DNA of 64,000 nucleotides, taken from Melioribacter roseus P3M-2 (GTDB taxonomy: Bacteria > Bacteroidota > Ignavibacteria > Ignavibacteriales > Melioribacteraceae). The stretch covers positions 2,462,001 through 2,526,000 of the forward strand of contig NC_018178.1 of the NCBI RefSeq assembly GCF_000279145.1, in the 5' to 3' direction. Positions within the stretch are counted from its first letter, which is position 1. Each line of letters begins with the position of its first letter. This document shows positions 36,469-45,704 of the stretch, one piece after another. The translations under genes were made by a program, and so were the position numbers. The notes below the pieces were generated by a model. The model was not told where the DNA came from. It ran no database searches and was given only the letters and a program-made list of their open reading frames with translations.

Positions 36469-36750
36469 ATGAAAATTGACGGTTTAAGCGGCTTTATTGC
36501 CAATGCCATCAATCAGGAACAGAAAAAGCAAGTCGATTCGGGCAACGTTTTTGCCGATCTCCTCAAAAGCGTAAATCAAGCGCAGGCTGAGTCGGCAAAA
36601 GCTATCGAAGATTTTGTCGCCGGCAACGGAGTCGAACTTCACGAAGTGATGATAGCCGGCGAAAAAGCGAAAACGAGTCTCGATTTGTTGATGGAAATAA
36701 GAAACAAAACAATCGACATGTACAAAGAACTAACTAAAATACCGATATAA
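36469..36750 (+). CDS. fliE: Flagellar hook-basal body protein FliE
   Basis: A 93-residue protein; NVFADLLKSVNQAQAESAKAIEDFVAGN and LHEVMIAGEKAKTSLDLLMEIRNKTIDMYKELTKIPI are the FliE signature. It joins the MS-ring to the rod. Gaps to both neighbours are 2 bp. Confidence 0.95.
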   Translation: MKIDGLSGFIANAINQEQKKQVDSGNVFADLLKSVNQAQAESAKAIEDFVAGNGVELHEVMIAGEKAKTSLDLLMEIRNKTIDMYKELTKIPI

Positions 36751-36752
36751 TT

Positions 36753-38378
36753 ATGAATTCAAGTCCATTACAAGCTTTATTTGGTATAATTAACAAACTG
36801 AATCCGAAACAGAAATTCATGCTTGCCGGTGGCGTTATTTCCACCGTGGTACTTCTGATCGTCATGCTTTTTTTCCTTAACGAGCCTAATTATACGACGC
36901 TCTATACCGGATTGTCTGCCGAAGACGCCTCGAAGGTCGTAGAATATTTGAACAGCCAGAAGATTCAGTATAAAATCGACGATAACGGACAAACGATTAA
37001 AATTGCCAGAGAAAAAGTATATGAAACCCGTCTGGCGCTCGCTGGAAGAGGCATTCCCAGTTCCGGCGTTATCGGGTATGAAATATTCGATAAGTCCACA
37101 ATGGGTATGTCGGAATTTATGCAGAAATTGAATTACAAGAGAGCGCTCGAAGGAGAGCTGGCAAGAACAATCACTCAAATTGACGGAGTTGAAGGCGCCC
37201 GGGTTCATATTGTAATACCTCAAAAAACAATTTTCAAAGAAGAGGAAAAACTGCCGTCGGCTTCGGTTGTGTTAAAGCTGCGCAACAGTAATTTTATCGG
37301 CAAAGAAAATATCGCTTCGATTGTGAATCTGGTATCGAGCAGCGTCGAGGGTATGCCGCCGGGCAGAGTATCGATTATCGACACAAAAGGAAGAATCCTT
37401 TCAAACGACTCTGAAGAAGGACCTCTGGCGTTTGCCTCTACAAAACAATATGAAGTAAAACAATCGGTCGAAAATTACCTTGCCAAAAAAGCCCAGTCGT
37501 TACTCGACAATATTTTGGGATACGGAAATTCTGTAGTGAAAGTCAATGCCGATCTTAATTTCGACCAGGTAGAAAAAACAATGGAACAGTACGACCCGGA
37601 ATCTCAAGTTGCCATTAGCGAACAAACAATCAAATCGAATAATGCCGGAAGCTCGTTAAAAGACACAACCGTGCAGTCGAGCGAAAATTCGCTCACCAAT
37701 TACGAAATAAGCAAGACTATTCAAAAAGTTGTAGAAGGCAGCGGGAATATAATACGCCTGAGCGTCGCCGCAGTAGTTAATGATATACCGAAAGAAATAG
37801 ATAACGAAGGCAAAAAAGAGATTGTTTACGAGCCGCGCTCACAGGAGCAGTTGAAGAAGCTGGAAGAACTTGTAAAAAACGCTGTCGGTATCGATCCGCA
37901 GCGGAACGACCAATTTTCGCTTGTGAGCATTCCTTTTGAAGTAAAACAAATTGAAGAAGTTCCGGAAGAAAAAGGGGCGCTCGGCGGAATTCCGAATGCC
38001 GACGAATGGATGAACGTATTGATCATGCTCTTTGCCATCATCTCCGCAATCTTTGTACTGAAGAGCTTAATGAAGAAATTGAAAAACGAAAAAATAATCA
38101 TCGGCACGGTTAATACCGCATCTGCGGCGGATTCGCTTGCGCTCAGCGGAGGCAGCGCCGGCGCTCTGTCTCAGTCGAGCGCCGCATCGGGTATGATGCA
38201 GCAGTTGGCGCAGCCTCGTAAAAGACCGATGCTGCAGATAAACGATATCGAAGATGAAATTTCCGATGAAGCCGTAGCCAAAAAAACACAACAGGAAAAA
38301 ATTATCAATTACGTTACTAAAAATCCGGGTGAAGCGGCAAAATTAATAAACGCGTGGATGCACGAAGATGAAATCTGA
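36753..38378 (+). CDS. fliF: Flagellar MS-ring protein FliF
   Basis: A 541-residue protein with two membrane spans, near residues 22-45 and 419-440. The secretin-like ring-building region (TTLYTGLSAEDASKVVEYLNSQKIQYKI, ALEGELARTITQIDGVEGARVHIVIP) identifies it. The C-terminus NYVTKNPGEAAKLINAWMHED is the FliG-binding helix. It forms the ring at which the flagellum nucleates. The stop overlaps the fliG start by 11 bp. Confidence 0.96.
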   Translation: MNSSPLQALFGIINKLNPKQKFMLAGGVISTVVLLIVMLFFLNEPNYTTLYTGLSAEDASKVVEYLNSQKIQYKIDDNGQTIKIAREKVYETRLALAGRGIPSSGVIGYEIFDKSTMGMSEFMQKLNYKRALEGELARTITQIDGVEGARVHIVIPQKTIFKEEEKLPSASVVLKLRNSNFIGKENIASIVNLVSSSVEGMPPGRVSIIDTKGRILSNDSEEGPLAFASTKQYEVKQSVENYLAKKAQSLLDNILGYGNSVVKVNADLNFDQVEKTMEQYDPESQVAISEQTIKSNNAGSSLKDTTVQSSENSLTNYEISKTIQKVVEGSGNIIRLSVAAVVNDIPKEIDNEGKKEIVYEPRSQEQLKKLEELVKNAVGIDPQRNDQFSLVSIPFEVKQIEEVPEEKGALGGIPNADEWMNVLIMLFAIISAIFVLKSLMKKLKNEKIIIGTVNTASAADSLALSGGSAGALSQSSAASGMMQQLAQPRKRPMLQINDIEDEISDEAVAKKTQQEKIINYVTKNPGEAAKLINAWMHEDEI

Positions 38379-39402
38379 AAAACAACAGGAAGTAATGCTG
38401 GAAGACGTTAGCGGCGTCCAAAAAGCCGCTATGCTGATGGTGGCGCTTAATGTGGAAGCCGCCTCCGCTGTCCTTAAACATCTTGATCCGAATGATATCG
38501 AAGTGATTTCCGCCGAAATAACGAGAGTCAAAAACATACCGTCGAAGGTGGCGGATAAAGTTATCGAAGAATTCTACGGCATGGTAACGGCGCGCGAATA
38601 CGTGCTAGAAGGCGGTTTGGACTATGCGCAGGCCGTGCTCGAAAAAACTTTCGGAGCTCCTAAAGCGGTTGAAATTATCGAAAAAGTCAAAAGACTTACT
38701 ACCTTAAAAGGGTTCGACGTTCTTAAAAAAGCCGAGCCGACTCAACTAATCAACTTCCTGAGTAAAGAACATCCGCAAACCATGGCTCTGATTCTATCGC
38801 AGTTAAGTCCCGATCAAACGGCGGCGGCGCTGAAAGAATTGCCCGAAGACCTCAGAATCGACGTGGCTCATCGCATTGCCACGTTGGGTAAAATCGCTCC
38901 GCAAACGCTCAAACAGATAGAACATGTAGTCGATGAAATCGCGGGACTATCGATGAGCCAATCGGTCGGAAAACTTGGCGGCGCGAAATGTTTGGCGGGC
39001 ATTTTAAACAGATTGAACGTCACTCTTACAAAGGATATACTTAATAAAATGGAGGAAATCGACCCGGAAACCGCTTACGAAGTAAAAAGACTGATGTTCA
39101 TCTTCGACGAAATTATCAATATATCGGATAAAGACCTGCAGAAAATATTACGCGAGGTCGACCGTAAGGATCTGGCTCTGTCGCTCAAAATTGCAGACGA
39201 ACGGCTGAAAGAAAAAATATTCAGAAACATGTCGGAACGCGCGGCAGACCTGCTGAAAGAAGAGCTCCAGTATATGGGCAAAGTAAAATTGAAAGAAGTA
39301 GAAACGGCTCAGGGCAGAATTATCGATATTATTAAGAATCTGGAAGAAGCCGGAGAAATATCGTTGAATATGAGAGGCGGTCCGGAGGAAGTTTATGTCT
39401 AA
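38368..39402 (+). CDS. fliG: Flagellar motor switch protein FliG
   Basis: A 344-residue protein with the three FliG domains: an N-terminal FliF-binding domain (VSGVQKAAMLMVALNVEAASAVLKHLDPNDIEVISAEITR), a middle domain with FLSKEHPQTMALILSQL, and a C-terminal torque domain (MFIFDEIINISDKDLQKILREVDRKDLALSLKIADERLKEKIFRNMSERAADLLKEEL) with the charged residues that meet the stator. Confidence 0.96.
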   Translation: MKSEKQQEVMLEDVSGVQKAAMLMVALNVEAASAVLKHLDPNDIEVISAEITRVKNIPSKVADKVIEEFYGMVTAREYVLEGGLDYAQAVLEKTFGAPKAVEIIEKVKRLTTLKGFDVLKKAEPTQLINFLSKEHPQTMALILSQLSPDQTAAALKELPEDLRIDVAHRIATLGKIAPQTLKQIEHVVDEIAGLSMSQSVGKLGGAKCLAGILNRLNVTLTKDILNKMEEIDPETAYEVKRLMFIFDEIINISDKDLQKILREVDRKDLALSLKIADERLKEKIFRNMSERAADLLKEELQYMGKVKLKEVETAQGRIIDIIKNLEEAGEISLNMRGGPEEVYV

Positions 39403-40018
39403 CGTCCTTAAAATTAATGCCGGCAAAGCCAAACCGACCGTTAAAGTTTCTTCAAAAACTCAGGTGGTCGAAGAAGTAAATACCTTCGAAACCGGTCGGC
39501 AAAGGATCGAAGAAGCTTATAACAAAGGCTTTGAAGAAGGACGTAAAAAAGCGCGCATGGAAATCGAAAAAGATTATTCCGAAAAACTCTTCCAAAAGTA
39601 CGAAGAAATTTATCATGTGCTTACCGCATACGAACAAAAAATGGAAGAATATGAAACGGCTTTCGAATTGCTGGTGGTGAATACAGCGGTTGAAATTGCG
39701 CGGAAAATTGTACGACGCGAAGTTGAAACCGAATCTTTGATAAACGATAATCTCAAAAACGCAATTTCCAAAATTATCGGCGCCAACGAAGTTATTATTA
39801 AACTTAATCCTGAGGATAAGGACGAGCTTAACGAATTCAGCAAAAGTTTACTGAACAACAGTTCTTTCAATAAAATAAAATTCGAAGCGGACGAAAGAAT
39901 TGAAAAAGGCGGATGCCTGGTGGAAACGGAAATAGGAAATGTGGACGCGCGAATTTCGAGTCAACTCGAGGAAATTAGACTGAAACTGGAAGAATCGATT
40001 AATAAGAAAAACCAATGA
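39395..40018 (+). CDS. fliH: Flagellar export ATPase regulator FliH
   Basis: A 207-residue protein overlapping fliG by 8 bp and fliI by 4 bp. The glycine-poor N-terminal half (AYNKGFEEGRKKARMEIEKDYSEKLFQKYEEIYHVL) is a helical stalk and the C-terminal half (AVEIARKIVRREVE...VIIKLNPEDKDELNEF...GGCLVETEIGNVDARISSQLEEIRLKL) matches the FliH/YscL E2-like domain. It anchors FliI to the export gate. Confidence 0.9.
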   Translation: MSNVLKINAGKAKPTVKVSSKTQVVEEVNTFETGRQRIEEAYNKGFEEGRKKARMEIEKDYSEKLFQKYEEIYHVLTAYEQKMEEYETAFELLVVNTAVEIARKIVRREVETESLINDNLKNAISKIIGANEVIIKLNPEDKDELNEFSKSLLNNSSFNKIKFEADERIEKGGCLVETEIGNVDARISSQLEEIRLKLEESINKKNQ

Positions 40019-41340
40019 TCGAACTGGAAAACATAGTAGACAATTATCGTCGTGTAATAGAAAAAACTGACCCGCTGAAGGTTAACGGACGGGTTGTGGA
40101 CGTGGTCGGTTTAATAATTGTTTCCGTCGGTCCTAATGCCGTTATGGGAGAAGTATGCAGCATTGTCGACAAGGATGGCAATGAAATATGCAAATCGGAA
40201 GTGGTAGGATTTAAGGATGGAAAAGTGCTGTCGATTGCGCTGGGCGAAGTGCATGCAATTTCGCCGGCGTGCGAGATTAAAGCGACAGGGAGAGGCTTTT
40301 ATGTGGGAGTCGGTCATGAACTGCTCGGCAGAGTTATAGACGGACTGGGAAATCCAATTGACGGTAAAGGCGAAATAAACTATACGGCTTTCCGTGAAGC
40401 TCACAGGGAAGCTCCGAATCCGCTTGCAAGAAAAAGAATAACAACCCCTCTGCAAACCGGAATACGCGCTATCGACGGTTTGCTGACAATAGGCAAAGGA
40501 CAAAGAATGGGAATCTTTGCCGGCAGCGGAGTCGGCAAAAGCGTTACTTTAGGTATGATCGCGCGGAATACAAGCGCAGACATAAACGTAATAACATTAA
40601 TCGGCGAACGGGGCAGGGAAGTAAGAGAATTTATCGAAAGAGACCTGGGCGAAGAAGGATTGAAACGTTCCGTCGTTGTCGTTGCCACAAGCGATAAATC
40701 GCCTTTGATCAGAATGAAAGGCGCCTACGTGGGCACTACGATTGCAGAGTATTTCAGAGACCAGGGACTCAATGTAATGCTGATGATGGATTCGGTTACT
40801 CGTTTTGCCATGGCTCAAAGAGAAGTAGGACTGACAATCGGCGAGCCCCCGACAACAAAAGGATATACGCCGTCGGTCTTTGCGCTATTGCCTAAATTGC
40901 TCGAAAGAGCCGGCAATTCGGAAAAAGGTTCGATTACCGGAATTTATACGGTCTTGGTCGACGGAGACGATATGGTCGAGCCGATTGCCGACGCCGTTCG
41001 CTCGATACTCGACGGACATATAGTACTCTCCAGAAAATTAGCTAATAAAGGACATTATCCTGCTATCGATACTCTTCAGAGCGTAAGCAGGGTTATGCCG
41101 GATATTATCGATTCGGAACATTATAAAAAAGTAATGTCTTTCAACGAACTGCTGGCGACTTATCGCGAAGCCGAGGACCTTATTAATATCGGCGCATACG
41201 CAAGAGGAAGTAATCCTAAAATAGACCTTGCAATAAGCAAAATCGAGGCGTTGAACGGCTTCCTGAAACAGGGGATTTTCGAAAAAGCAAATTATCCCGA
41301 TACTATTGAAAAGTTACGCCAATTGATCGATTATAATTAG
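40015..41340 (+). CDS. fliI: Flagellum-specific export ATPase FliI
   Basis: A 441-residue F1-beta-like ATPase. The Walker A loop is GSGVGKS at residues 170-176, the Walker B region is VMLMMDSVTRFAMAQRE, and GEPPTTKGYTPSVFALLPKLLERAG is diagnostic for the type III/flagellar ATPase. It powers early steps of substrate delivery to the export gate. Confidence 0.96.
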   Translation: MIELENIVDNYRRVIEKTDPLKVNGRVVDVVGLIIVSVGPNAVMGEVCSIVDKDGNEICKSEVVGFKDGKVLSIALGEVHAISPACEIKATGRGFYVGVGHELLGRVIDGLGNPIDGKGEINYTAFREAHREAPNPLARKRITTPLQTGIRAIDGLLTIGKGQRMGIFAGSGVGKSVTLGMIARNTSADINVITLIGERGREVREFIERDLGEEGLKRSVVVVATSDKSPLIRMKGAYVGTTIAEYFRDQGLNVMLMMDSVTRFAMAQREVGLTIGEPPTTKGYTPSVFALLPKLLERAGNSEKGSITGIYTVLVDGDDMVEPIADAVRSILDGHIVLSRKLANKGHYPAIDTLQSVSRVMPDIIDSEHYKKVMSFNELLATYREAEDLINIGAYARGSNPKIDLAISKIEALNGFLKQGIFEKANYPDTIEKLRQLIDYN

Positions 41341-41349
41341 GAAAGATGA

Positions 41350-41781
41350 ATGTCTGAATTTAAATACAAATTCGAGTCGATTTTACGCATTAAAAATATT
41401 CTCGAAAAAAAAGTTTTAAAAGAGATAGCCGAAATTAATTTTGAAATTAATAAAGCGGAAGAGTTGAAAAAAAATTTGATTAAAAAATTAAAAGATTTGA
41501 ACGAAACGGCTTCGAAAGGAAAAATAAAGGCGCTCGAATATAAAAGCGTTAAGGCGCATTGCAATTTGATCGAAAAAGAAATCGAAGAAGCGGAGCGTAA
41601 AATTCTGGATTTAATGAATAAAAAGAAAATGAAACAGGAAGAATTAAAAGAAAGAACGAAGGAAAGAAGAATCCTCGAAAAATTGAAAGAAAAAAAGTAC
41701 GAAGAGTATATCGTGGAATCCAACAGAACAGAACTGAAACAACTCGATGAAATAGCGATAAATAATTTTAACAGGAAATAA
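41350..41781 (+). CDS. fliJ: Flagellar export chaperone FliJ
   Basis: A 143-residue, highly charged coiled-coil protein beginning FKYKFESILRIKNILEKKVLKEIAEIN, the FliJ start pattern, placed between fliI and a motE-like gene. It should form the central stalk of the FliI hexamer. Sequence conservation in this family is low, so position is a large part of the call. Confidence 0.85.
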   Translation: MSEFKYKFESILRIKNILEKKVLKEIAEINFEINKAEELKKNLIKKLKDLNETASKGKIKALEYKSVKAHCNLIEKEIEEAERKILDLMNKKKMKQEELKERTKERRILEKLKEKKYEEYIVESNRTELKQLDEIAINNFNRK

Positions 41782-41783
41782 AA

Positions 41784-42383
41784 GTGAACGGAAAAGTAAT
41801 AATATCATTTATACTGGCCTTTATTGTGGTTACCGTAGTAATGATATACGGCGCTACAACATACAGAAATATATTCGACTTCGACTTTACTCCGGTATCG
41901 GAAATCGAAGCGCAAAAAGCTAAAATGGCTCAAAATGCCGACGCAAAGGATAAAGAAAAATTTAATAGACGCAGCGATAAAAAAGAAGTAAAAAAGTCTT
42001 ATGATTTCTCCGATAACGGCGCGTACGATACGATGACTGTCAGTCTTAAAGATTCTTCTTCGTTGATTGACAGCATTAACACGCTCCTTGCGGAAATACG
42101 CAGGCTGCAAAACGAAAAGGAAAAGCTATTAGAAAGTCAAAAAAAAGCGGATAATCAGGAAAATGCAACTCCTCCGGAAGAAGAACAAAAGTACCGCGAG
42201 TGGATTAAAAATACGGTAAAACTGTACGAAGCGATGGATACAAAAAAAGCCGCTAAAATAATTCAGAATTATTCCGATAATATAGCGAGAGACATAATAT
42301 TTTCTATGAAAAAGAAGAAAGCGGCGGAAATAATAGCAGAATTAAATCCTGAAATCGCAAACAGAATAATTAGTTTACAATGA
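41784..42383 (+). CDS. MotE/YlxF-like flagellar protein with MgtE-N-type C-terminal domain
   Basis: A 199-residue protein from a GTG start. One N-terminal membrane span (VIISFILAFIVVTVVMIYGA) is followed by a flexible charged linker, a coiled coil, and a C-terminal domain (KLYEAMDTKKAAKIIQNYSDNIARDIIFSMKKKKAAEIIAELNPEIANRI) that matches the MgtE N-terminal/MotE helical domain. In other bacteria such proteins help stator or motor function. It overlaps fliK by 4 bp. Confidence 0.8.
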   Translation: MNGKVIISFILAFIVVTVVMIYGATTYRNIFDFDFTPVSEIEAQKAKMAQNADAKDKEKFNRRSDKKEVKKSYDFSDNGAYDTMTVSLKDSSSLIDSINTLLAEIRRLQNEKEKLLESQKKADNQENATPPEEEQKYREWIKNTVKLYEAMDTKKAAKIIQNYSDNIARDIIFSMKKKKAAEIIAELNPEIANRIISLQ

Positions 42384-44506
42384 TGAACTTCAATCCGTTA
42401 TTTATTGATAATAATTTAAGCGGTCTCGGACTCGGCGCTCTTCAACAGAGCGGCAAAACGTCTGCGGGTCAGGGAACTAAAAATTATCTGTTTGCGGATA
42501 TCATAAAAGTTTATGAAGAAGAGTTAAACGTAGCAAATTCCAAACTGGGCAACGATCTGCTTGTGAACCTGGAAGGATTGAAAGATTTTATTGTTACCAA
42601 AACCGACACCAAAATTATCGATGGATTCCAGAACAGCCTTAATAATCTCGAAGAATTATCCATTGTTTCGAATTCAAACTCCGTCAATATCGAAGATGCA
42701 AAGATCTCTTCGAAAATTTTCGTGCTTACTCCCGATAATCTTCTCGCTTTTCTCGGAAGCATAAACAATATTATTTCGGAATCGGAATCCCCTCAAACAA
42801 AGAGCGAGCCGGGTGGCGCTCTGTTCTATTTGAATGATTTCAAAAACTCACTGCCGACAGAAGACGATTCGAACAAGCAATTGCTCGATATAAAAAAATT
42901 ATTCTCCGTTATGTCGAATAAAGAGTCGGTTAAATTCAATTTTACGACAAACGGTGAAAAATTGACGGTTGCCATCAGTCAATTATACGATAAAGGCGAC
43001 AAACCCGAACAAAAAAGAGATAATACCGCCGGCGCAGACGGTAGCGAAACGAATTCCGAGAAATTGGCGTTGTCTCAGAATCTGTTGCTGAACATAGCCG
43101 GGTTCAGCGAACTCGAAAAAGTCGGCGCGGAATATTATAAAATAGAAATCGTACATATTCATAAAGGCGAACAAAAAATATTCGATATCAATACCGGGCA
43201 GATAAGGGAACCGGAAATTAATAACCGCGAAATACTTACGAATAAGAATACGTCCTTAAACGAAAGTTCGGAAAACATTTATAAAACCGATAATAATTCG
43301 GATAAAATAGCCGGAGAAATTAAACCGGTAGCTAAAAATAACGACGAGCAGAAAACTCAAAAAACGGAAATTCAAGGAATAGACCTTTCGAAATTGAATC
43401 TGAAGGACCTCGATACGGAATTGACAAAAGAAGAATTTCATAAAATCCAGGAAGTTCTCAATTCGAAAGAACGAAAAATCGATTCGACCGGCAAAGTCTA
43501 TTCAAAAATCATAACTTCGGAAGAAAACAAAACAATTGCCGAATTTAATCCGCCTGTCGTCAAAAAAGAATCGACCGCAAAAATAAAATTATCCGAAAAT
43601 TTAAAAGAAAGCTTGACTGATAACGACGGCGTTAAGAAAAATATTCCGGAAATAAAAGTCGAATCGAATAAAACGGACGCCCGGATTAACTCTGAAAACC
43701 CTGATAAGCCCGTTGAACAAAAAATTCAAATCGATAAGCCGGAGGCGTCGCCTCAAGTAAAAATCGGCAATGAAAACAAAATAGAAACGAAGACGGAATC
43801 GAATTCTTCTTCCAACATTAACGCAGAAGAAGCGAATGCAGTGAAAAAGGAGACTAATTTAAGCAAGGACGAAAAAGAATTCGATCGGCAAAAAGAACAA
43901 AATGTCGAAACAAAAGAAACCGCGGTAAAAGAACAAAAAGAAACCGACAGAAAACAACCTCTGAACGATCAATTCGCTAAAGAATTGAATAAGCAGCACG
44001 ACAATTTGATTCATAAAACCGATAACCAGGTCGAAAGAGTTAACGCAGGCGACAATCAACCGAAGATTGAAAACGGCAGCGTCAAAAACGAAAATTTGAA
44101 AGAAGCTTTCAAAATCGTTAAGGCTGCGGAAGTAATTTCGGAAATAGTAAAAAGCGTAGACGGCACAAAACAGCATCTGAGTTTCAAACTCGAGCCCGAA
44201 TCGCTCGGGAAATTAACCGTATCAATCGACTACGTAAATAATAAATTACACGCTCATATCGAAGTCGAGAACGAGCAGATTAAGCAATTTGTGCAGTCGA
44301 ATCTCGATCAGTTGAAAAACAATTTGCAAAATAACGGCGTACAGGTGAACAGCATTAATGTCGGATTGAATAATAACGAGCAAAAAAATACAAAATACGT
44401 AAATCCAAAAAGAAAATTCCATGGGAAGATTGCAGACGTTAAAACCGAAGACGTTCCCGAAGTAAAGAAGATGATGGGTTACAACACATACGATTTTTTA
44501 GTATAG
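42380..44506 (+). CDS. fliK: Flagellar hook-length control protein FliK
   Basis: A 708-residue protein, large for FliK. The middle (about 250-590) is an extended, Lys/Glu/Asn-rich low-complexity ruler region. The C-terminal Flg_hook domain has LSFKLEPESLGKLTVSIDYVNNKLHAHIEVENEQIKQFVQSNLDQLKNNLQNNGVQVNSINV. It measures hook length and triggers the export switch at FlhB. ATGATG at the start leaves the first or second Met possible. Confidence 0.92.
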   Translation: MMNFNPLFIDNNLSGLGLGALQQSGKTSAGQGTKNYLFADIIKVYEEELNVANSKLGNDLLVNLEGLKDFIVTKTDTKIIDGFQNSLNNLEELSIVSNSNSVNIEDAKISSKIFVLTPDNLLAFLGSINNIISESESPQTKSEPGGALFYLNDFKNSLPTEDDSNKQLLDIKKLFSVMSNKESVKFNFTTNGEKLTVAISQLYDKGDKPEQKRDNTAGADGSETNSEKLALSQNLLLNIAGFSELEKVGAEYYKIEIVHIHKGEQKIFDINTGQIREPEINNREILTNKNTSLNESSENIYKTDNNSDKIAGEIKPVAKNNDEQKTQKTEIQGIDLSKLNLKDLDTELTKEEFHKIQEVLNSKERKIDSTGKVYSKIITSEENKTIAEFNPPVVKKESTAKIKLSENLKESLTDNDGVKKNIPEIKVESNKTDARINSENPDKPVEQKIQIDKPEASPQVKIGNENKIETKTESNSSSNINAEEANAVKKETNLSKDEKEFDRQKEQNVETKETAVKEQKETDRKQPLNDQFAKELNKQHDNLIHKTDNQVERVNAGDNQPKIENGSVKNENLKEAFKIVKAAEVISEIVKSVDGTKQHLSFKLEPESLGKLTVSIDYVNNKLHAHIEVENEQIKQFVQSNLDQLKNNLQNNGVQVNSINVGLNNNEQKNTKYVNPKRKFHGKIADVKTEDVPEVKKMMGYNTYDFLV

Positions 44507-44516
44507 GAGAAAGAAA

Positions 44517-45203
44517 ATGGTAACAGATGTGAATTCAAGCGGAAGCGTTAATACAAACGCCAATGTATCGGCAAATAAAAGCGCGCTGGGCAAGGACGAT
44601 TTTTTGAAACTTATGATTGCGCAATTAAAAAATCAGGACCCGCTTAATCCCATGGACGGCACCGAATATGCATCGCAATTGGCGCAGTTCAGCTCGCTAG
44701 AGCAAATTACAAATCTTAACAATTACCTGAAACAGAGCGTAGACGCCAATTATATGTTGACTCAGTCGATAAACAATACAATGCTGGCAAATTTAATCGG
44801 GAAGGAAGTAAAAATAGGAGGAGATTCGATTAAAGTCGCAGGTCAGGATTCGGTTACACTAGGATACGATATTCCGGACGGGGTAAAATCTGTAAAAATT
44901 AATATTTATAACCAATACGGTACGCTCGTTAAAACAATTGAAGCTCCGAATAAAAAGGGGAGCAATTTTGTCGATTGGGATTTCATAGACGGTAACGGTA
45001 ATCGTGTAGCTGACGGAGATTATACTTTCGAAGTGAACGCATACAATTACAATAACGAAGAAGTTGAAGTAACCCAGTATAAATCCGGTCCGATAGACGG
45101 AGTAAAATATACCGAATCAGGCACATTATTAATAATTAACGGAGTGGAATACTCGTCAGGAGATATTCTCGAAATAATAAACAAAAAAGGAGGTGATAGT
45201 TAA
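44517..45203 (+). CDS. flgD: Flagellar hook assembly protein FlgD
   Basis: A 228-residue hook cap. DDFLKLMIAQLKNQDPLNPMDGTEYASQLAQFSSLEQITNLN is the conserved N-terminal FlgD signature; the C-terminal part (VKINIYNQYGTLVKTIEAP...FVDWDFIDGNGNRVADGDYTFEVNAY) is the FlgD Ig-like domain. It caps the growing hook while FlgE is added. Its last base is the first base of the next gene. Confidence 0.95.
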   Translation: MVTDVNSSGSVNTNANVSANKSALGKDDFLKLMIAQLKNQDPLNPMDGTEYASQLAQFSSLEQITNLNNYLKQSVDANYMLTQSINNTMLANLIGKEVKIGGDSIKVAGQDSVTLGYDIPDGVKSVKINIYNQYGTLVKTIEAPNKKGSNFVDWDFIDGNGNRVADGDYTFEVNAYNYNNEEVEVTQYKSGPIDGVKYTESGTLLIINGVEYSSGDILEIINKKGGDS

Positions 45204-45595
45204 TGGCCGAAATCAACGGTGTTTCTGTTCCTTTTGTTCCGATAGTCGGGAACAACACTGCGGTCAGGAATTCCCGTGATCCTGTAAAAGCCTCGTTCGA
45301 TTCGATTTTTCAGCAGGAACTCGAAAAGGTTAAATTTTCCAATCATGCCCTGAAGCGCCTCGAATCGAGGAATATACAGTTGGGCGAGGAAGATTTAACA
45401 AAAATTCAGAATGCGGTTGAAAAAGCCGAGTCGAAAGGCGCCCGCGATTCGTTGATTTTGATGGATCTTTCGTCAAACGATCGAAAAGCGGCTTTTATTG
45501 TAAATATTCCGAACCGTACGGTTGTTACGGCAATCGAGGTCGAAAACGCTGAAGAAAATGTATTTACGAATATCGACAGCGTAGTTTTTGCTTAA
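45203..45595 (+). CDS. Flagellar operon protein of the TIGR02530 type
   Basis: A 130-residue protein with FDSIFQQELEKVKFSNHALKRLESRNIQLGEEDLTKIQNAVEKAESKGARDSLILMDLSSND and VVTAIEVENAEENVFTNIDSVVFA. This is the small flagellar operon family that lies between flgD and flgE in many bacteria. Its function is not established; a hook-assembly or export role is likely from its place. Confidence 0.85.
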   Translation: MAEINGVSVPFVPIVGNNTAVRNSRDPVKASFDSIFQQELEKVKFSNHALKRLESRNIQLGEEDLTKIQNAVEKAESKGARDSLILMDLSSNDRKAAFIVNIPNRTVVTAIEVENAEENVFTNIDSVVFA

Positions 45596-45606
45596 AAATA
45601 ATATTT

Positions 45607-45659
45607 CGGAGCGGGACCTTCCGAGGACGCTCCGGATCCGGCGGACTGACTGAAGCCGG
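45607..45659 (+). other. GC-rich structured leader upstream of flgE
   Basis: Two possible hairpins: CGGAGCG (45607-45613) with CGCTCCG (45628-45634), and CCGGC (45638-45642) with GCCGG (45655-45659). A 10-bp palindrome CCGGATCCGG (45632-45641) bridges them. No T-run follows, so it is not a standard terminator. It could be an mRNA processing or stability element separating flgE from upstream genes. Confidence 0.4.
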
Positions 45660-45704
45660 GTCAACTGAAAAATAATTAATTATAAAAAGTCCAAGGAGGT
45701 TAAA

